Source of the DNA: a virus | Length of the DNA stretch: 64,000 bases | Direction: 5' to 3' (one strand) | Virus record (IMG/VR): IMGVR_UViG_3300035670_000105 | Span: 1-64,000 of that record | In this document: positions 39,525-47,575 of the stretch, one piece after another | Position numbering within the stretch: the first letter of the stretch is position 1 | How the letters are laid out: each line of letters starts with the position of its first letter | Translations under genes and position numbers: made by a program | The notes under the pieces: generated by a model | What the model was told of the DNA's origin: nothing | Databases searched by the model: none | What the model saw: only the letters and a program-made list of their open reading frames with translations

Positions 39525-40415
39525 GTGTCCACCGACTTTCTCAGTCGCACCGCCGCCCGCTACCCCCTGCTGCGCCCCGACGAGGAAATCGAGCTGGGGC
39601 GCCAGATTCGCGCCTGGCAGGATCATCCTGACGGCCCGGACCAAGCCCCTGCTGCAGTGCAACGACGGGGCAGGCGAGCGCAGGATCGCTTCCTCCTCTG
39701 CAACCTTCGCCTCGCGCACTACATCGCCCGCCGCTTCAACAATCGCGGTGTGCCGATGGAGGATCTCGTCCAGTCCGCCACCGAAGGGCTGCTGCAGGCC
39801 GTACGCCGCTTTGAGCCGGCCAATGGCTTTCGCTTCTCCAGCTATGCGGTGTGGTGGGCGCAGCAGAGCTGCCAGATCGCCGTCGCCACGCAGGGCGGCG
39901 CCCTCAGGCTTCCCACCACCGTCAGCGAGGGATTGCGGCGTGTCGCCCGCGCTGGCGCTCGCCTGCGCGCTGAACTGAACCGCCCACCAACCGACGCCGA
40001 GATTGAAGAAGCGGCCAACCTCAAGCCCGGCCAGCTGCGCAATCTCCGCGCTGCCGCCAGGGCGGCGGACACCCGCTCCCTGCATGACCACGCCAGGCAG
40101 GGGGGCGGCTCCGATCCCAGCAGTGGAGACGCCACCTGGCTCGATCTCCTCGCTGACGACGACCAGCACGCCAAGGAGCTGGAGCAGCGCGATCTCAACC
40201 GCAGCCTGCGTCAGCTGATTGAAACCACGCCCACTCTCACTCCCCAGCAGCGGGAGGTGCTGCGATGCCGTTACCTGACCCCCACGCCACTGACCCATGT
40301 GCAGATCGCCTCGCGGCTGAACATCAACCGGGACACCTGCCGCAGGCTGGAGCGCAGCGCCCTGACCGTGCTCAAGGCGCGGGGGGTGCGGATCCGGGTC
40401 TTCCTGCCGAGCTGA
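39525..40415 (+). CDS. Phage-encoded sigma-70 family factor
   Basis: 296 residues from GTG 39525. Region 1.2-like start (TDFLSRTAARYPLLRPDEEIELGRQI), region 2 (RFLLCNLRLAHYIARRF, EDLVQSATEGLLQAVRRF, RFSSYAVWWAQQ), a region 3 segment (LRLPTTVSEGLRRVARAGARL) and region 4 with a helix-turn-helix (LTHVQIASRLNINRDTCRRLE). The layout is that of cyanobacterial group 2 sigma factors. Region 2.4 reads YAVWWAQQSCQIAVAT, altered from the usual WWIRQ. It is divergent from the minus-strand operon. It could direct host RNA polymerase to the TACCCTC promoters. Confidence 0.85.
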   Translation: MSTDFLSRTAARYPLLRPDEEIELGRQIRAWQDHPDGPDQAPAAVQRRGRRAQDRFLLCNLRLAHYIARRFNNRGVPMEDLVQSATEGLLQAVRRFEPANGFRFSSYAVWWAQQSCQIAVATQGGALRLPTTVSEGLRRVARAGARLRAELNRPPTDAEIEEAANLKPGQLRNLRAAARAADTRSLHDHARQGGGSDPSSGDATWLDLLADDDQHAKELEQRDLNRSLRQLIETTPTLTPQQREVLRCRYLTPTPLTHVQIASRLNINRDTCRRLERSALTVLKARGVRIRVFLPS

Positions 40416-40711
40416 TTCAACCCCTGGAACTGCTGTTGCTGGCTGCCCCGCATGGGCAATGGCAAGGCGCTGCGTGCAGCTACGGCCTGGTACTGGAAGT
40501 GCTCAGCCTCAGTGAGCGGGCCCTGCGTCAGAGCGGGCTGCACACCAGTGCCGGCCAGCTGGAGGCCCTGGCGCGGGAGTTTCGCCGCCAGCGGCGCAGC
40601 CCACTGCTGATGGGCGATCTACCGCCACAGCGGCAACGGCAGATCGATGCGCTTCCCGTCCGCGAGCCACGCCAGCGGCGGCGGCGGCTGCCGCGCATCA
40701 AACCGCAGTAG
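40412..40711 (+). CDS. Hypothetical protein after sigma gene, start uncertain
   Basis: The frame carries an ordered sequence (ELLLLAAPHGQWQGAACSYG, LSERALRQSGLHTSAGQLEALAREF) ending in an Arg-rich tail. No ATG or GTG lies between the sigma stop and the fold. A CTG at 40412 overlapping the sigma TGA, or TTG 40435, could start it by translational coupling. Function unknown. Confidence 0.4.
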   Translation: MIQPLELLLLAAPHGQWQGAACSYGLVLEVLSLSERALRQSGLHTSAGQLEALAREFRRQRRSPLLMGDLPPQRQRQIDALPVREPRQRRRRLPRIKPQ

Positions 40712-40730
40712 CGCACGGGCGGTTGTGCCA

Positions 40731-40997
40731 ATGACCGCTCCGCCTGTTAGCTTTGCGTGCAGTTGCCCTCCTGCCGTGCCCGCCCGCCGCGCCACCCGCA
40801 GCGCCACCTGGGCCACCACATCCCAGTTGGCGGAAGAGATCGGCGTCTCCACTCGCACCATCCAACGGCTGCTCAGCCGCGGCCTCTTTCAACCCCAGGT
40901 GCACTGGCGGCCCATCAATCCCCTGATGGAGCACAGCCCCCGGCTGTGGCATCGGCAGCGTGTGGCCCAACTGCTCTGGAGCACTCATGAATCCTGA
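40731..40997 (+). CDS. Excisionase / MerR-like HTH protein, 88 aa
   Basis: ATG 40731. From residue 27: WATTSQLAEEIGVSTRTIQRLL, then PQVHWRPINPLMEHSPRLWHRQRVAQLLW. That is a MerR/Xis-type helix-turn-helix with wing. The N-terminal 25 residues are Ala/Pro/Cys. Because an integrase and attP are present, an Xis role is attractive, but the gene is 5 kb from attP. Overlaps the next gene by 11 nt. Confidence 0.5.
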   Translation: MTAPPVSFACSCPPAVPARRATRSATWATTSQLAEEIGVSTRTIQRLLSRGLFQPQVHWRPINPLMEHSPRLWHRQRVAQLLWSTHES

Positions 40998-41292
40998 TCC
41001 GGCGCTGCTCGCCGACGACCGGTCCCGCGTCCTGCAGCTCGCTGCGCTACCTGCGCCGGACGAGCTGGCCTTGATTGACGCAGCGCGGCTGCTGATGCGC
41101 TACAGCCTGGAGGGATTCGGCAGTGATCTCCACCATCAACTGCAGGCGGTGATCGAGCACTGGGGGCTGACACGCCTGCAACTGCACGAGCGCACCCGGG
41201 CGCTCTGGGCCTCTGGTTGGCGACCCCGTCAGGATCCCGCCCAGCAGCTGGATGGCGTCAGCATCGGCTCTGGCGCTGATGTCGGAGGTTGA
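40987..41292 (+). CDS. Hypothetical helical protein, 101 aa
   Basis: ATG 40987. Helical (ALIDAARLLMRYSLEGFGSD, LQAVIEHWGLTRLQLHERT), Trp-rich near the end. Function unknown. Confidence 0.5.
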   Translation: MNPDPALLADDRSRVLQLAALPAPDELALIDAARLLMRYSLEGFGSDLHHQLQAVIEHWGLTRLQLHERTRALWASGWRPRQDPAQQLDGVSIGSGADVGG

Positions 41293-41294
41293 CG

Positions 41295-41714
41295 ATGACT
41301 GAACCGAACCTCCGTGCGCTGTGCGCTGAGCTGTTGAGCGCTATGGATAAGCTTTATAGGCAGTCCGTGACAACTCCGTATTCTCAGACGATTGAAATTG
41401 ACGGCATTCGACACGCAATCCCTATCGGGAAAGATATTCTTGCTCAGGATGCTGTTTATGCGGACTTGATGGACCGCGCCCGCGCCATACTGGCCCAGCC
41501 CGAGCTGCAGGGGCCAAGTGATGAAGCAATCATGCGACTTGCATGTATTTCGCTTGGCTATGAGTACACTCCATCTCTGCTCTCCAGTCCAGAAAACGAC
41601 ATTGGAGCACTGGACGCATTGCCCTCGGAGTTGCTGGCCTTCGCCCGCGCCGTCCTGCAACGCTTTGGCCGCCCCGACATTGAGCCGGTGGCGCAGCAGC
41701 AGGAGGTGGAGTGA
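41295..41714 (+). CDS. Array protein 1 (DUF551-like module family), 139 aa
   Basis: ATG 41295. Starts NLRALCAELLSAMD and ends RFGRPDIEPVAQQQEVE, the same frame elements as the next two genes. The 3' end carries AGGAGGTGGAGTGATG, a perfect Shine-Dalgarno for the next start. Lacks the DUF551 core. More AT-rich than neighbours. Confidence 0.55.
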   Translation: MTEPNLRALCAELLSAMDKLYRQSVTTPYSQTIEIDGIRHAIPIGKDILAQDAVYADLMDRARAILAQPELQGPSDEAIMRLACISLGYEYTPSLLSSPENDIGALDALPSELLAFARAVLQRFGRPDIEPVAQQQEVE

Positions 41715-42466
41715 TGAGCACTGACTGGAAGGCGCTTTGCGCTGAGCTGGTACTACAGATGGATGCGATGGATGACTCTCGCCATTGGGACGACTCTCTT
41801 TATGAACGCGCCTGCGCCGCCCTGGCCCAGCCCGAGCCGCAGGGGGCGACGGATGAGGAGTTGGATACCTTTTTTCAGCAATGGAGAGATGTCAATACAG
41901 ATGCTGAAAGCTGGTTGACTGATGAACAAGAGCGTCGCCTTGCCCGCGACCTGTTCGCCCGCTACGGACTGGCCCAGTCCGAGCCGCAGGGAGTGAGGCA
42001 AGAAGCAGTCCTGGACTGGCTGCGTAACGACGAAGCCTGGGGAACGATTGTCGCGCCGAAAAGCTGGCGAGCCCAAGATGACAAACTTTTGAACCTTCTA
42101 CTACGAGCCATCGCTCATTTTGGCCGCGCCGCCATCAAGCCGGTGCCTGTCGCTGAGCGGTTGCCAGAACCCCACACGAAAGTCATCGCCCACTATCTGA
42201 ACGATCTCGGAAATTCTCGGACCATTCTTGCTGAGTGGGTGCCAGCAAAGTCACGGACCGATGACTGCTTAGTGGATGACGACTTTGCCGAATACGACGA
42301 AGAAGCCGATGAATACTATTGGCCGGAAGGCTGGTATGAAAGCATTGAGAACTGGGATGATTACGGGGCTGTGTTTGTTCACGAAGGCATGATTACGCAC
42401 TGGCAGCCGCTTCCGCGTGGGCCCCACTACGCCCTGCCGGTGTCGCAGCAGCAGGAGGTGAAGTAA
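41714..42466 (+). CDS. Array protein 2, DUF551-like domain, 250 aa
   Basis: ATG 41714 within TGATG. DWKALCAELVLQMD opening, two LAQPEPQG/AQSEPQG segments (an internal duplication), then VPVAERLPEPHTKVIAHYLND ... HEGMITHWQPLPRGPHY, the DUF551 pattern (ERLP...THW.PLP). Ends QQQEVK. Function unknown; DUF551 proteins occur in many phages. Confidence 0.6.
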   Translation: MSTDWKALCAELVLQMDAMDDSRHWDDSLYERACAALAQPEPQGATDEELDTFFQQWRDVNTDAESWLTDEQERRLARDLFARYGLAQSEPQGVRQEAVLDWLRNDEAWGTIVAPKSWRAQDDKLLNLLLRAIAHFGRAAIKPVPVAERLPEPHTKVIAHYLNDLGNSRTILAEWVPAKSRTDDCLVDDDFAEYDEEADEYYWPEGWYESIENWDDYGAVFVHEGMITHWQPLPRGPHYALPVSQQQEVK

Positions 42467-42984
42467 TGAGCACTGACTGGAAGACGTCTTGCCGCCCTGA
42501 GTGCTTCGATTTTGCCCTAGATGTTGTTGGCGATCCTGAGGCAACAGAGTTGCGGCTCTACGTTGAAGCGCTAGAGGCCCGTTGCACCGCCGTAGCCCAG
42601 CCTAAGCCGCAGGGGGCGACGCTTGATGACATTGTGGAGCTGTGCGCCGAACACGAATTCATGCTTGGCGTTGACGGTGCCAATGAGGACGAGAGTGCCG
42701 AAGGGCTTTTGGAAATCGCCTGCGCCGTCCTCGCCCGCTGGGGGCGCCCCGTCATTGAGCCGGTGCCTGTCACTGAGCGGTTGCCGGGAGAGGGAGATAA
42801 AAACGAGGAGGGTGAAGTATGGGTTGAAGAACCGGGCTATTCGCATTCGCTTGCGGACACAGGTGACTACGACTGGGAGCCACACCGCTATGTCCTACGT
42901 GATATTCAAGACCGAGACCATCGCCGTAACCATCGCTGGGTTCCCCACTGGGCCCTGCCGGTGCCGCAGCAGGAGGTGGAGTGA
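42466..42984 (+). CDS. Array protein 3, DUF551-like, 172 aa
   Basis: ATG 42466 (TAATG). Shares DWKTSCR start, QPKPQGAT, RWGRPVIEPVPVTERLPG and an HWALPVPQQEVE end. The region between ERLPG and HWALP differs from protein 2. A strong Shine-Dalgarno precedes each gene in the array. Confidence 0.6.
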   Translation: MSTDWKTSCRPECFDFALDVVGDPEATELRLYVEALEARCTAVAQPKPQGATLDDIVELCAEHEFMLGVDGANEDESAEGLLEIACAVLARWGRPVIEPVPVTERLPGEGDKNEEGEVWVEEPGYSHSLADTGDYDWEPHRYVLRDIQDRDHRRNHRWVPHWALPVPQQEVE

Positions 42985-43028
42985 TGACTGACACTTTCCG
43001 TGCGCTATGCGATGAGGAGGAGAACTAA
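42984..43028 (+). pseudogene. 14-codon remnant of an array gene
   Basis: ATG 42984 reads MTDTFRALCDEEEN then stops. It matches only the first residues (RALC) of the array proteins, after the same AGGAGGTGGAGTG leader. Probably the start of a fourth copy cut short; the TAA overlaps the next ATG, so it may now serve as a leader for coupling. Confidence 0.5.
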
Positions 43029-43567
43029 TGGCTGAGGACATTGACCTGGTCCGCACGATGGACTCACGGACGTGGGCCGCTGAGTTCATGCGAATTACGG
43101 GCGGCGCGATTGACGAGCAGACCATGATCTCTTGGTTTGCCAACGCAATCATGTGCGGCTGGGATCATCACTACTGGCAGTCCGACGAGTACAAGCAAGC
43201 GGTGGCGAGTGCGCTGCAGCCGGAGCTGGTGCAGGAGTGGCGAGCAGCAGTAGGAGGTGGAGTGATGACACCTCTCTCACCAGAAGCTCAGGCTGTGCTG
43301 GATGCGCTCACGCAAAAAGAATACGGCCTAGATCCTGCGGACATTCCAAATGAAGCTCGGCGCCTGGCCTGTATAGCCGCCGCCGTATTGCGTGAGGCTG
43401 CGGATCAGGTGGTGCCAGAGCTTGGCAGGCCCCGCACGGCAGACGAGCGCACTTTGTACCACGAAGGACGGCTTGATGCGGTCATTCGACACAGGCAGCA
43501 TCTCCTCACCATCGCCGCCGAGCTGGAGCAGGTGGCAAATATCAACACTACGGAGGCAGCATCATGA
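43028..43567 (+). CDS. Fusion of two array-type proteins, 179 aa (internal start at 43265)
   Basis: Residues 1-75 are one unit ending PELVQEWRAAV, as in the genes at 43564 and 44179. The duplicated leader (AGGAGGTGGAGTG) is then read through in frame as VGGGVM, and from residue 80 (ATG 43265) the sequence is a paralogue of 43895 (MTPLSPEAQAVLDAL ... REAADQVVPE ... IAAELEQ). Both the fusion and the internal start may be used. Confidence 0.55.
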   Translation: MAEDIDLVRTMDSRTWAAEFMRITGGAIDEQTMISWFANAIMCGWDHHYWQSDEYKQAVASALQPELVQEWRAAVGGGVMTPLSPEAQAVLDALTQKEYGLDPADIPNEARRLACIAAAVLREAADQVVPELGRPRTADERTLYHEGRLDAVIRHRQHLLTIAAELEQVANINTTEAAS

Positions 43568-43902
43568 GCAACGAACACCTGATCACCCCGCCGCCAGAAC
43601 TGAGGCGGGAATGGCGCGAAAAGGCCACTGAAGCCGGGCTCGTTGACGAGGAAATCTTCGCCGCTTTCTCTATCCAATGGGGAGCCGACCAGGAACTGAA
43701 GGCGTGCTGTGAGTGGCTCATCGCTTGGGACACCTGCGAAGGTGAGAAACTTGCTTCTCTTTTGCGCGAAGGACGCCGCCCGCAGCCGCCGAGTTTGAAG
43801 GAGCAGGCACTGGAAGCTCAGCAACGCATGGGGGACGGAGGTTGCACACATGAGGACTGGCAGCTTGTCCGCCGCGCACTGGAGGCTCTGCCCAATGACT
43901 GA
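43564..43902 (+). CDS. Array protein, WGADQEL family, 112 aa
   Basis: ATGA overlap. SNEHLITPPPELRREWR, QWGADQELKACCEW, PPSLKEQAL, RRALEALPND: shared with 44179. Helical; unknown function. Ends overlapping the next ATG. Confidence 0.55.
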   Translation: MSNEHLITPPPELRREWREKATEAGLVDEEIFAAFSIQWGADQELKACCEWLIAWDTCEGEKLASLLREGRRPQPPSLKEQALEAQQRMGDGGCTHEDWQLVRRALEALPND

Positions 43903-44182
43903 CCTATCACCCGCTGCCCAGGCGATAAAGGATGCCGTGCTTGCGCTCTATGCCGATGAAATGGTTCACAAGTTCGGATGGCAGCTTGACGCGCCCACTG
44001 TTGCTGCCGCCCTGCGAGCTGCTGCAGATCAGGTGGTGCCGGAGCAGGCGCTTGAAGACGTGCCTGGTCGCTTTGTCAAGGGCTGCTGCCACGCCCGACT
44101 GCAGGACACACGCGCCGAACTTCTCGCCATCGCCGCCGAGCTGGAGCAGGCGGCTTCCAACAACATTACGGAGAAACCATGA
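43895..44182 (+). CDS. Array protein, REAADQVVPE family, 95 aa
   Basis: ATG 43895. TDLSPAAQAIKDAVLALYAD, LRAAADQVVPEQ, LAIAAELEQAASNN: paralogue of residues 80-179 of the 43028 gene. Overlaps both neighbours. Confidence 0.55.
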   Translation: MTDLSPAAQAIKDAVLALYADEMVHKFGWQLDAPTVAAALRAAADQVVPEQALEDVPGRFVKGCCHARLQDTRAELLAIAAELEQAASNNITEKP

Positions 44183-44577
44183 ACACTGAACACCCGATCA
44201 CCCCGCCGCCGGAGCTGGTGCAGCAGTGGCGAGCAGCAGCCAGCAACGTGCCAGCAACGTACTTCTGTGAGGGAGTTCGCTTTGACTACATCGACTACAT
44301 CGCCACCCGCGCCGCCCAATGGGGTGCCGACCAAGAGCTGGAGGCGTGCCGCATGGAGATCATAGATGGAGCAGGACGTGCCTACATCAATGAAACTTGC
44401 AATCGCGTTTGCTTGGCCGATGACATTTGGTCCGCCCGACGCCCCAAGCCGCCGAGCTTGAAGGAGCAGGCACTAGCCGTGCTACCAGAAAGGCTTGGTA
44501 GTGGATTCATGGCAACAATCAACGACAAGGAACTTGACATCCTCCGCCGTGCTATCGAGGCCCTGCCCAATGACTGA
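44179..44577 (+). CDS. Array protein, WGADQEL family, 132 aa
   Basis: ATGA overlap. NTEHPITPPPELVQQWR, AAQWGADQELEAC, PPSLKEQALAVL, RRAIEALPND: paralogue of 43564. Together 43265-43902 and 43895-44577 are two rounds of the same two-gene module. Confidence 0.55.
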   Translation: MNTEHPITPPPELVQQWRAAASNVPATYFCEGVRFDYIDYIATRAAQWGADQELEACRMEIIDGAGRAYINETCNRVCLADDIWSARRPKPPSLKEQALAVLPERLGSGFMATINDKELDILRRAIEALPND

Positions 44578-45004
44578 CTCAAAGCAACAACACCGCGCCA
44601 CGCCTGAGCAGTGGGCGAGTATTGACGACCCAGAGAATCCATTTGCCTACGAGGTTTGCATCCTCGAATTGCGCGACCGCATCGCAGCGCTGGAAGCAGG
44701 GCAAACCTGCCCGCACATCGTCACCAGCGACGAAGGGACCAGCTACTGCGCGTTGGCCGAGCAGACGCATTCCAAGCCAACTCCTAATGATCGCCAAATT
44801 AGGAGTTCGCCTGACCATTTTGAGCAGGTCAACAAAATGGTCACCAGCTCGCTGGTGGAGCGGGTTCAGAGTGCGATAAGTGATGTGGAGTTTCCGCATG
44901 GCACCGACGAAGCCCGCGCCGCGATTCGTGAGGTGGCGGCTTGGATACGGGAGCGCGGTTGGGACTTGGGAGCCCGAGCGCTGGAGCGGGAGGCCGAGGG
45001 ATGA
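44570..45004 (+). CDS. Hypothetical protein, 144 aa
   Basis: ATG 44570. Helical (FAYEVCILELRDRIAALEAG; VERVQSAISDVEF), with CPHIV and YCALAE cysteines. Ends in Arg/Glu-rich helix. Overlaps the next gene by 4 nt. Function unknown. Confidence 0.5.
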   Translation: MTDSKQQHRATPEQWASIDDPENPFAYEVCILELRDRIAALEAGQTCPHIVTSDEGTSYCALAEQTHSKPTPNDRQIRSSPDHFEQVNKMVTSSLVERVQSAISDVEFPHGTDEARAAIREVAAWIRERGWDLGARALEREAEG

Positions 45005-45750
45005 TCACTGACGCCGACTTCCAGGTTCTCGCCGCCAACAATCGCGTTCCAGCGCTTGACCTCGCTCAGGTCTTCAGTGCTGGCGAACGCCAGAAACGAA
45101 TTGACAGCTGGATGACTCAGCTGGAGCAACTCGGCGTCCTGACCGGCTACGACCGCAACGTGCTTCAGCAGTGGCAAGATGCCGGCTATCCAGGTGCACG
45201 CCCCCAGCTGTCGATCGAGATCAACGCTCCCTACAGAGAACAGGACGAAGAAAAGCAACAGACCGCTGCTCAGCGACTAATTCGACAAGAGCAGCGCATG
45301 CTTGACGAATGGCTTAGACATGGGCAATTACGCACCGAAGTAGAACAAGAACAGCGCCTGCTGCGGCACTACCCCATCTCTTATCCCGCTTTCATCCGGC
45401 GTCAACAGGAACTGGAGCAAGCTCGCAAGGAAGCACTTCGCGCCCAACTCATCGCCGACCGCGAACGTCAAAAAGCTGAACAACTGGAAAGAGAAGCGCT
45501 TGAGTCCCTCAAGCGGCAAATGGAAGAAGATCGCAGGCAGCTCACCGCAAGGGTCGAGGCTTACGTCGAAGACCCGCTGGGCAGCACCTTCGACCTGACC
45601 GAAGGCGAGTTCACCCACTGGTGCGACGAGATCGCCACCCCTGAGCAACTGGATGCGCTCACCAATGCCTTGGCAGCCCGTGGCCGCTACAACGCGCTGC
45701 CACCCTGGCAGCGCTGGTTGCTCACGCGCCTTGCTCCCTTACTCGCCTAG
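45001..45750 (+). CDS. Coiled-coil protein, 249 aa
   Basis: ATG 45001. Residues 90-195 are a long charged coiled coil (RRQQELEQARKEALRAQLIA, LERE...RRQLTARVEAY). The C-terminal domain (FTHWCDEIATPEQLDALTNAL) is compact. Convergent with the integrase, with a 4-bp stop overlap. Function unknown. Confidence 0.55.
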   Translation: MITDADFQVLAANNRVPALDLAQVFSAGERQKRIDSWMTQLEQLGVLTGYDRNVLQQWQDAGYPGARPQLSIEINAPYREQDEEKQQTAAQRLIRQEQRMLDEWLRHGQLRTEVEQEQRLLRHYPISYPAFIRRQQELEQARKEALRAQLIADRERQKAEQLEREALESLKRQMEEDRRQLTARVEAYVEDPLGSTFDLTEGEFTHWCDEIATPEQLDALTNALAARGRYNALPPWQRWLLTRLAPLLA

Positions 45751-47096
45751 TCGCTGCTCCCGCCCGAACCCAGCAGCTGCTGCAGTGCTGCCATCTGCAA
45801 CCGCAACTGCTCCAGCTCCTGCCTCTCCCCATCAGCCAACACATCACGCCGCGCTGCGTCAAACTGCTGCTGCTGGTGGCGGCGCATTCGACCTGGCGGC
45901 AGCCATCGCAGGTAGATGCGCTGATGCACCTCCCAGCTGTGCCCAAGCCATGCCGCTTGCTGCTCTGGATCCACGCCGGCCGTCTCAGCACTGGTGGCGC
46001 AGCGGATCGCATAGCTGTGCCGCAAGTCATACGGCCGCAGCCAATCCACACCCTCTCCCTCCGCCACTGGCGCCACCAATCGCTGCACGCCGCGCAGGGT
46101 GAACTGCTTGCGCAGGTACTGACCCAACTCAGCATTGTTCACCGGAATCATCACTCCGCCGCGCTGCTCCCATCTGATCGGCCAACGCTCCAGCAACTGG
46201 CCGCGGCGCCAGGGCCATTGCTCCGCCAGTCGGTAGCGCTGCAGCCAGCGGCCTGGCACCGGCGGCGCAAAGTGCGCCCTGGCGGATTTGGTGCGCATCT
46301 CACCCGGGATCGTCACCCATCCCCTCGCATCCACCCCCTCGATGTGCCACAGCTCATGCGGGCGGATGCCATAGGTGGCTGCCACGGCGAACACCCACTG
46401 GTTGAAGCCGTCCAACCCATCCAGCCATGCCTCGATCGCGCTGTCGCTGGGCACCAGCCGCACCCGTAGCCCCTGGGCTGCAGCCAGTCGCACCGCCGCA
46501 CCTCGCGGCCGGCGATTGCGCAGCTCGGCCAGCACTGGCGGCAGAGCCAGCTCAGGCGCAACCCGATCGATCCAGCTGAGCACTTCCAGCCTGCGGTTGT
46601 AACTGCGCCGCTGCTCCAACGGATCCACCTGCCGGGCCCATTCACCCAGGGCCTGCGCCGATGGCACGCCCTGGAGCTGGGCGATCCGCAGCCGCAGATC
46701 GTTGAGCAGATGCACCCGGCTGCCCTGCTTCGGGATCGCCTTGATCACCTCCGCACTCACCTGCTCCGCCAGCACCTGCCAGCTGCTGCCGCCACTGGAG
46801 CGCTGCTGAGGCCGTGGCTGCGGCCAGCCCTTCTGCTTCACCGCCAGCAGGCACAGCTCCGCCGCGGCCGTGATGTCCTCGCTGCGATCACAGCGCAGGG
46901 GGGCCAACGAGAACCGCTCCACCGTCATCCCCACCTCCATCCGCCGCACCCAGAGATGGGGCGAATCGCGGCGGCGCCACAACCGCCAGGGGCTGCCGGC
47001 CGCCTGTAACCGGCGCAGCGCCAGTAACCAGTGCGCCTCCACCTCCCCATCACCCCATCCCGCCTGTCTTGCCTGTGATGACGGATGAGACGACAT
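45747..47096 (-). CDS. int: Tyrosine recombinase (phage integrase)
   Basis: 449 residues from ATG 47096. Catalytic residues in order: R245 in TYGIRPHELW, R359 in RPYDLRHSYAIR, H386 in WLGHSWEVHQRIY and nucleophile Y395. The first His of the usual HxxR is Tyr356, a variant also found in some integrases. The N-terminal 150 residues contain arm/core-binding helices. The C-terminal 50 residues form a Gln/Arg helix. It would integrate the phage at a host tRNA gene through the attP just upstream of its start. Several repeats beside attP look like its arm sites. Confidence 0.85.
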   Translation of the reverse strand: MSSHPSSQARQAGWGDGEVEAHWLLALRRLQAAGSPWRLWRRRDSPHLWVRRMEVGMTVERFSLAPLRCDRSEDITAAAELCLLAVKQKGWPQPRPQQRSSGGSSWQVLAEQVSAEVIKAIPKQGSRVHLLNDLRLRIAQLQGVPSAQALGEWARQVDPLEQRRSYNRRLEVLSWIDRVAPELALPPVLAELRNRRPRGAAVRLAAAQGLRVRLVPSDSAIEAWLDGLDGFNQWVFAVAATYGIRPHELWHIEGVDARGWVTIPGEMRTKSARAHFAPPVPGRWLQRYRLAEQWPWRRGQLLERWPIRWEQRGGVMIPVNNAELGQYLRKQFTLRGVQRLVAPVAEGEGVDWLRPYDLRHSYAIRCATSAETAGVDPEQQAAWLGHSWEVHQRIYLRWLPPGRMRRHQQQQFDAARRDVLADGERQELEQLRLQMAALQQLLGSGGSSD

Positions 47097-47100
47097 TCCA

Positions 47101-47119
47101 TGCACGCTGGCGTGCACGA
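47101..47119 (+). promoter_or_regulatory. Candidate integrase ar-type site pair (left): inverted TGCACG
   Basis: TGCACG-CTGG-CGTGCA followed by CG. It lies just upstream of the integrase start, about 120 bp from the att core. Same hexamers recur at 47327. Confidence 0.4.
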
Positions 47120-47203
47120 ATCCTGCCGCATCCGGTCCATCTCTGTCCCTGTCTGTCACCCGTTGGACAGGCGGGAAGATCGGTGAGACGCCAGTGCTGG
47201 CCA

Positions 47204-47231
47204 ATAAAAAACCCCGCCGGAGCGGGGTTTG
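47204..47231 (-). terminator. Terminator beyond the tRNA-like att core
   Basis: On the minus strand AACCCCGC-TCCG-GCGGGGTT then TTTTATT. It lies directly after the tRNA 3' end, as a host tRNA terminator would, and is probably part of the captured att region. Confidence 0.75.
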
Positions 47232-47237
47232 TGAGAA

Positions 47238-47283
47238 TGGCTCGGGGGAGACTTGAACTCCCGACCTTGGGGTTATGAACCCA
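47238..47283 (-). other. attP: attP core: 3' part of a tRNA (CAT anticodon)
   Basis: On the minus strand: anticodon region with CAT (47277-47275), AAGGTC, a T-arm GGGAG-TTCAAGT-CTCCC and acceptor strand CCGAGCC followed by A. Only the anticodon-to-3' half is tRNA-like; the left anticodon stem does not pair well, as expected when phage sequence replaces the 5' half. Adjacent integrase supports attP. It would restore a host Met- or Ile-type tRNA on integration. Confidence 0.75.
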
Positions 47284-47326
47284 TCGACAAACCCCTGAGA
47301 AACCCCTGCTATCACAGGCTTCTCCA

Positions 47327-47353
47327 TGCACGCCCCGCAGGCTGCCGTGCACG
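47327..47353 (+). promoter_or_regulatory. Candidate integrase arm-type site pair (right)
   Basis: TGCACG at 47327-47332 and CGTGCACG at 47346-47353, about 45-70 bp from the att core on the side opposite the integrase gene. Confidence 0.4.
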
Positions 47354-47360
47354 CCGGCTC

Positions 47361-47570
47361 TCAGTTCTCCTCCAACAGCAACCGGAACACCGTCAGCAGG
47401 CAGCTCTCCAGCAGTGCCTGCTGCAGGGCAGCCAGGCTGCACTCACCGCGGCGGTAGCGGCCCAGCGCGCCCTGCACATCGAGCAGCAACACCTCAGCCA
47501 CCTCAGCCCCCTGAAACCCCTGCCGCTTCACCTGCTGCCGCCAGCGCAGTGGAATGATCCGCTTCCACAT
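47361..47570 (-). CDS. Hypothetical small protein, 69 aa
   Basis: ATG 47570, 6 nt beyond the lysin stop. Helical and basic at the start (WKRIIPLRWRQQVKRQG), then EVAEVLLLDVQGALGRY. Last gene of the tail/lysis block. Function unknown. Confidence 0.5.
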   Translation of the reverse strand: MWKRIIPLRWRQQVKRQGFQGAEVAEVLLLDVQGALGRYRRGECSLAALQQALLESCLLTVFRLLLEEN

Positions 47571-47575
47571 CGTCC

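Noticed and set aside
47238-47283. Complete tRNA gene
   Set aside because: Only the 3' half is present; the 5' half and a paired anticodon stem are missing, so it is an att core.
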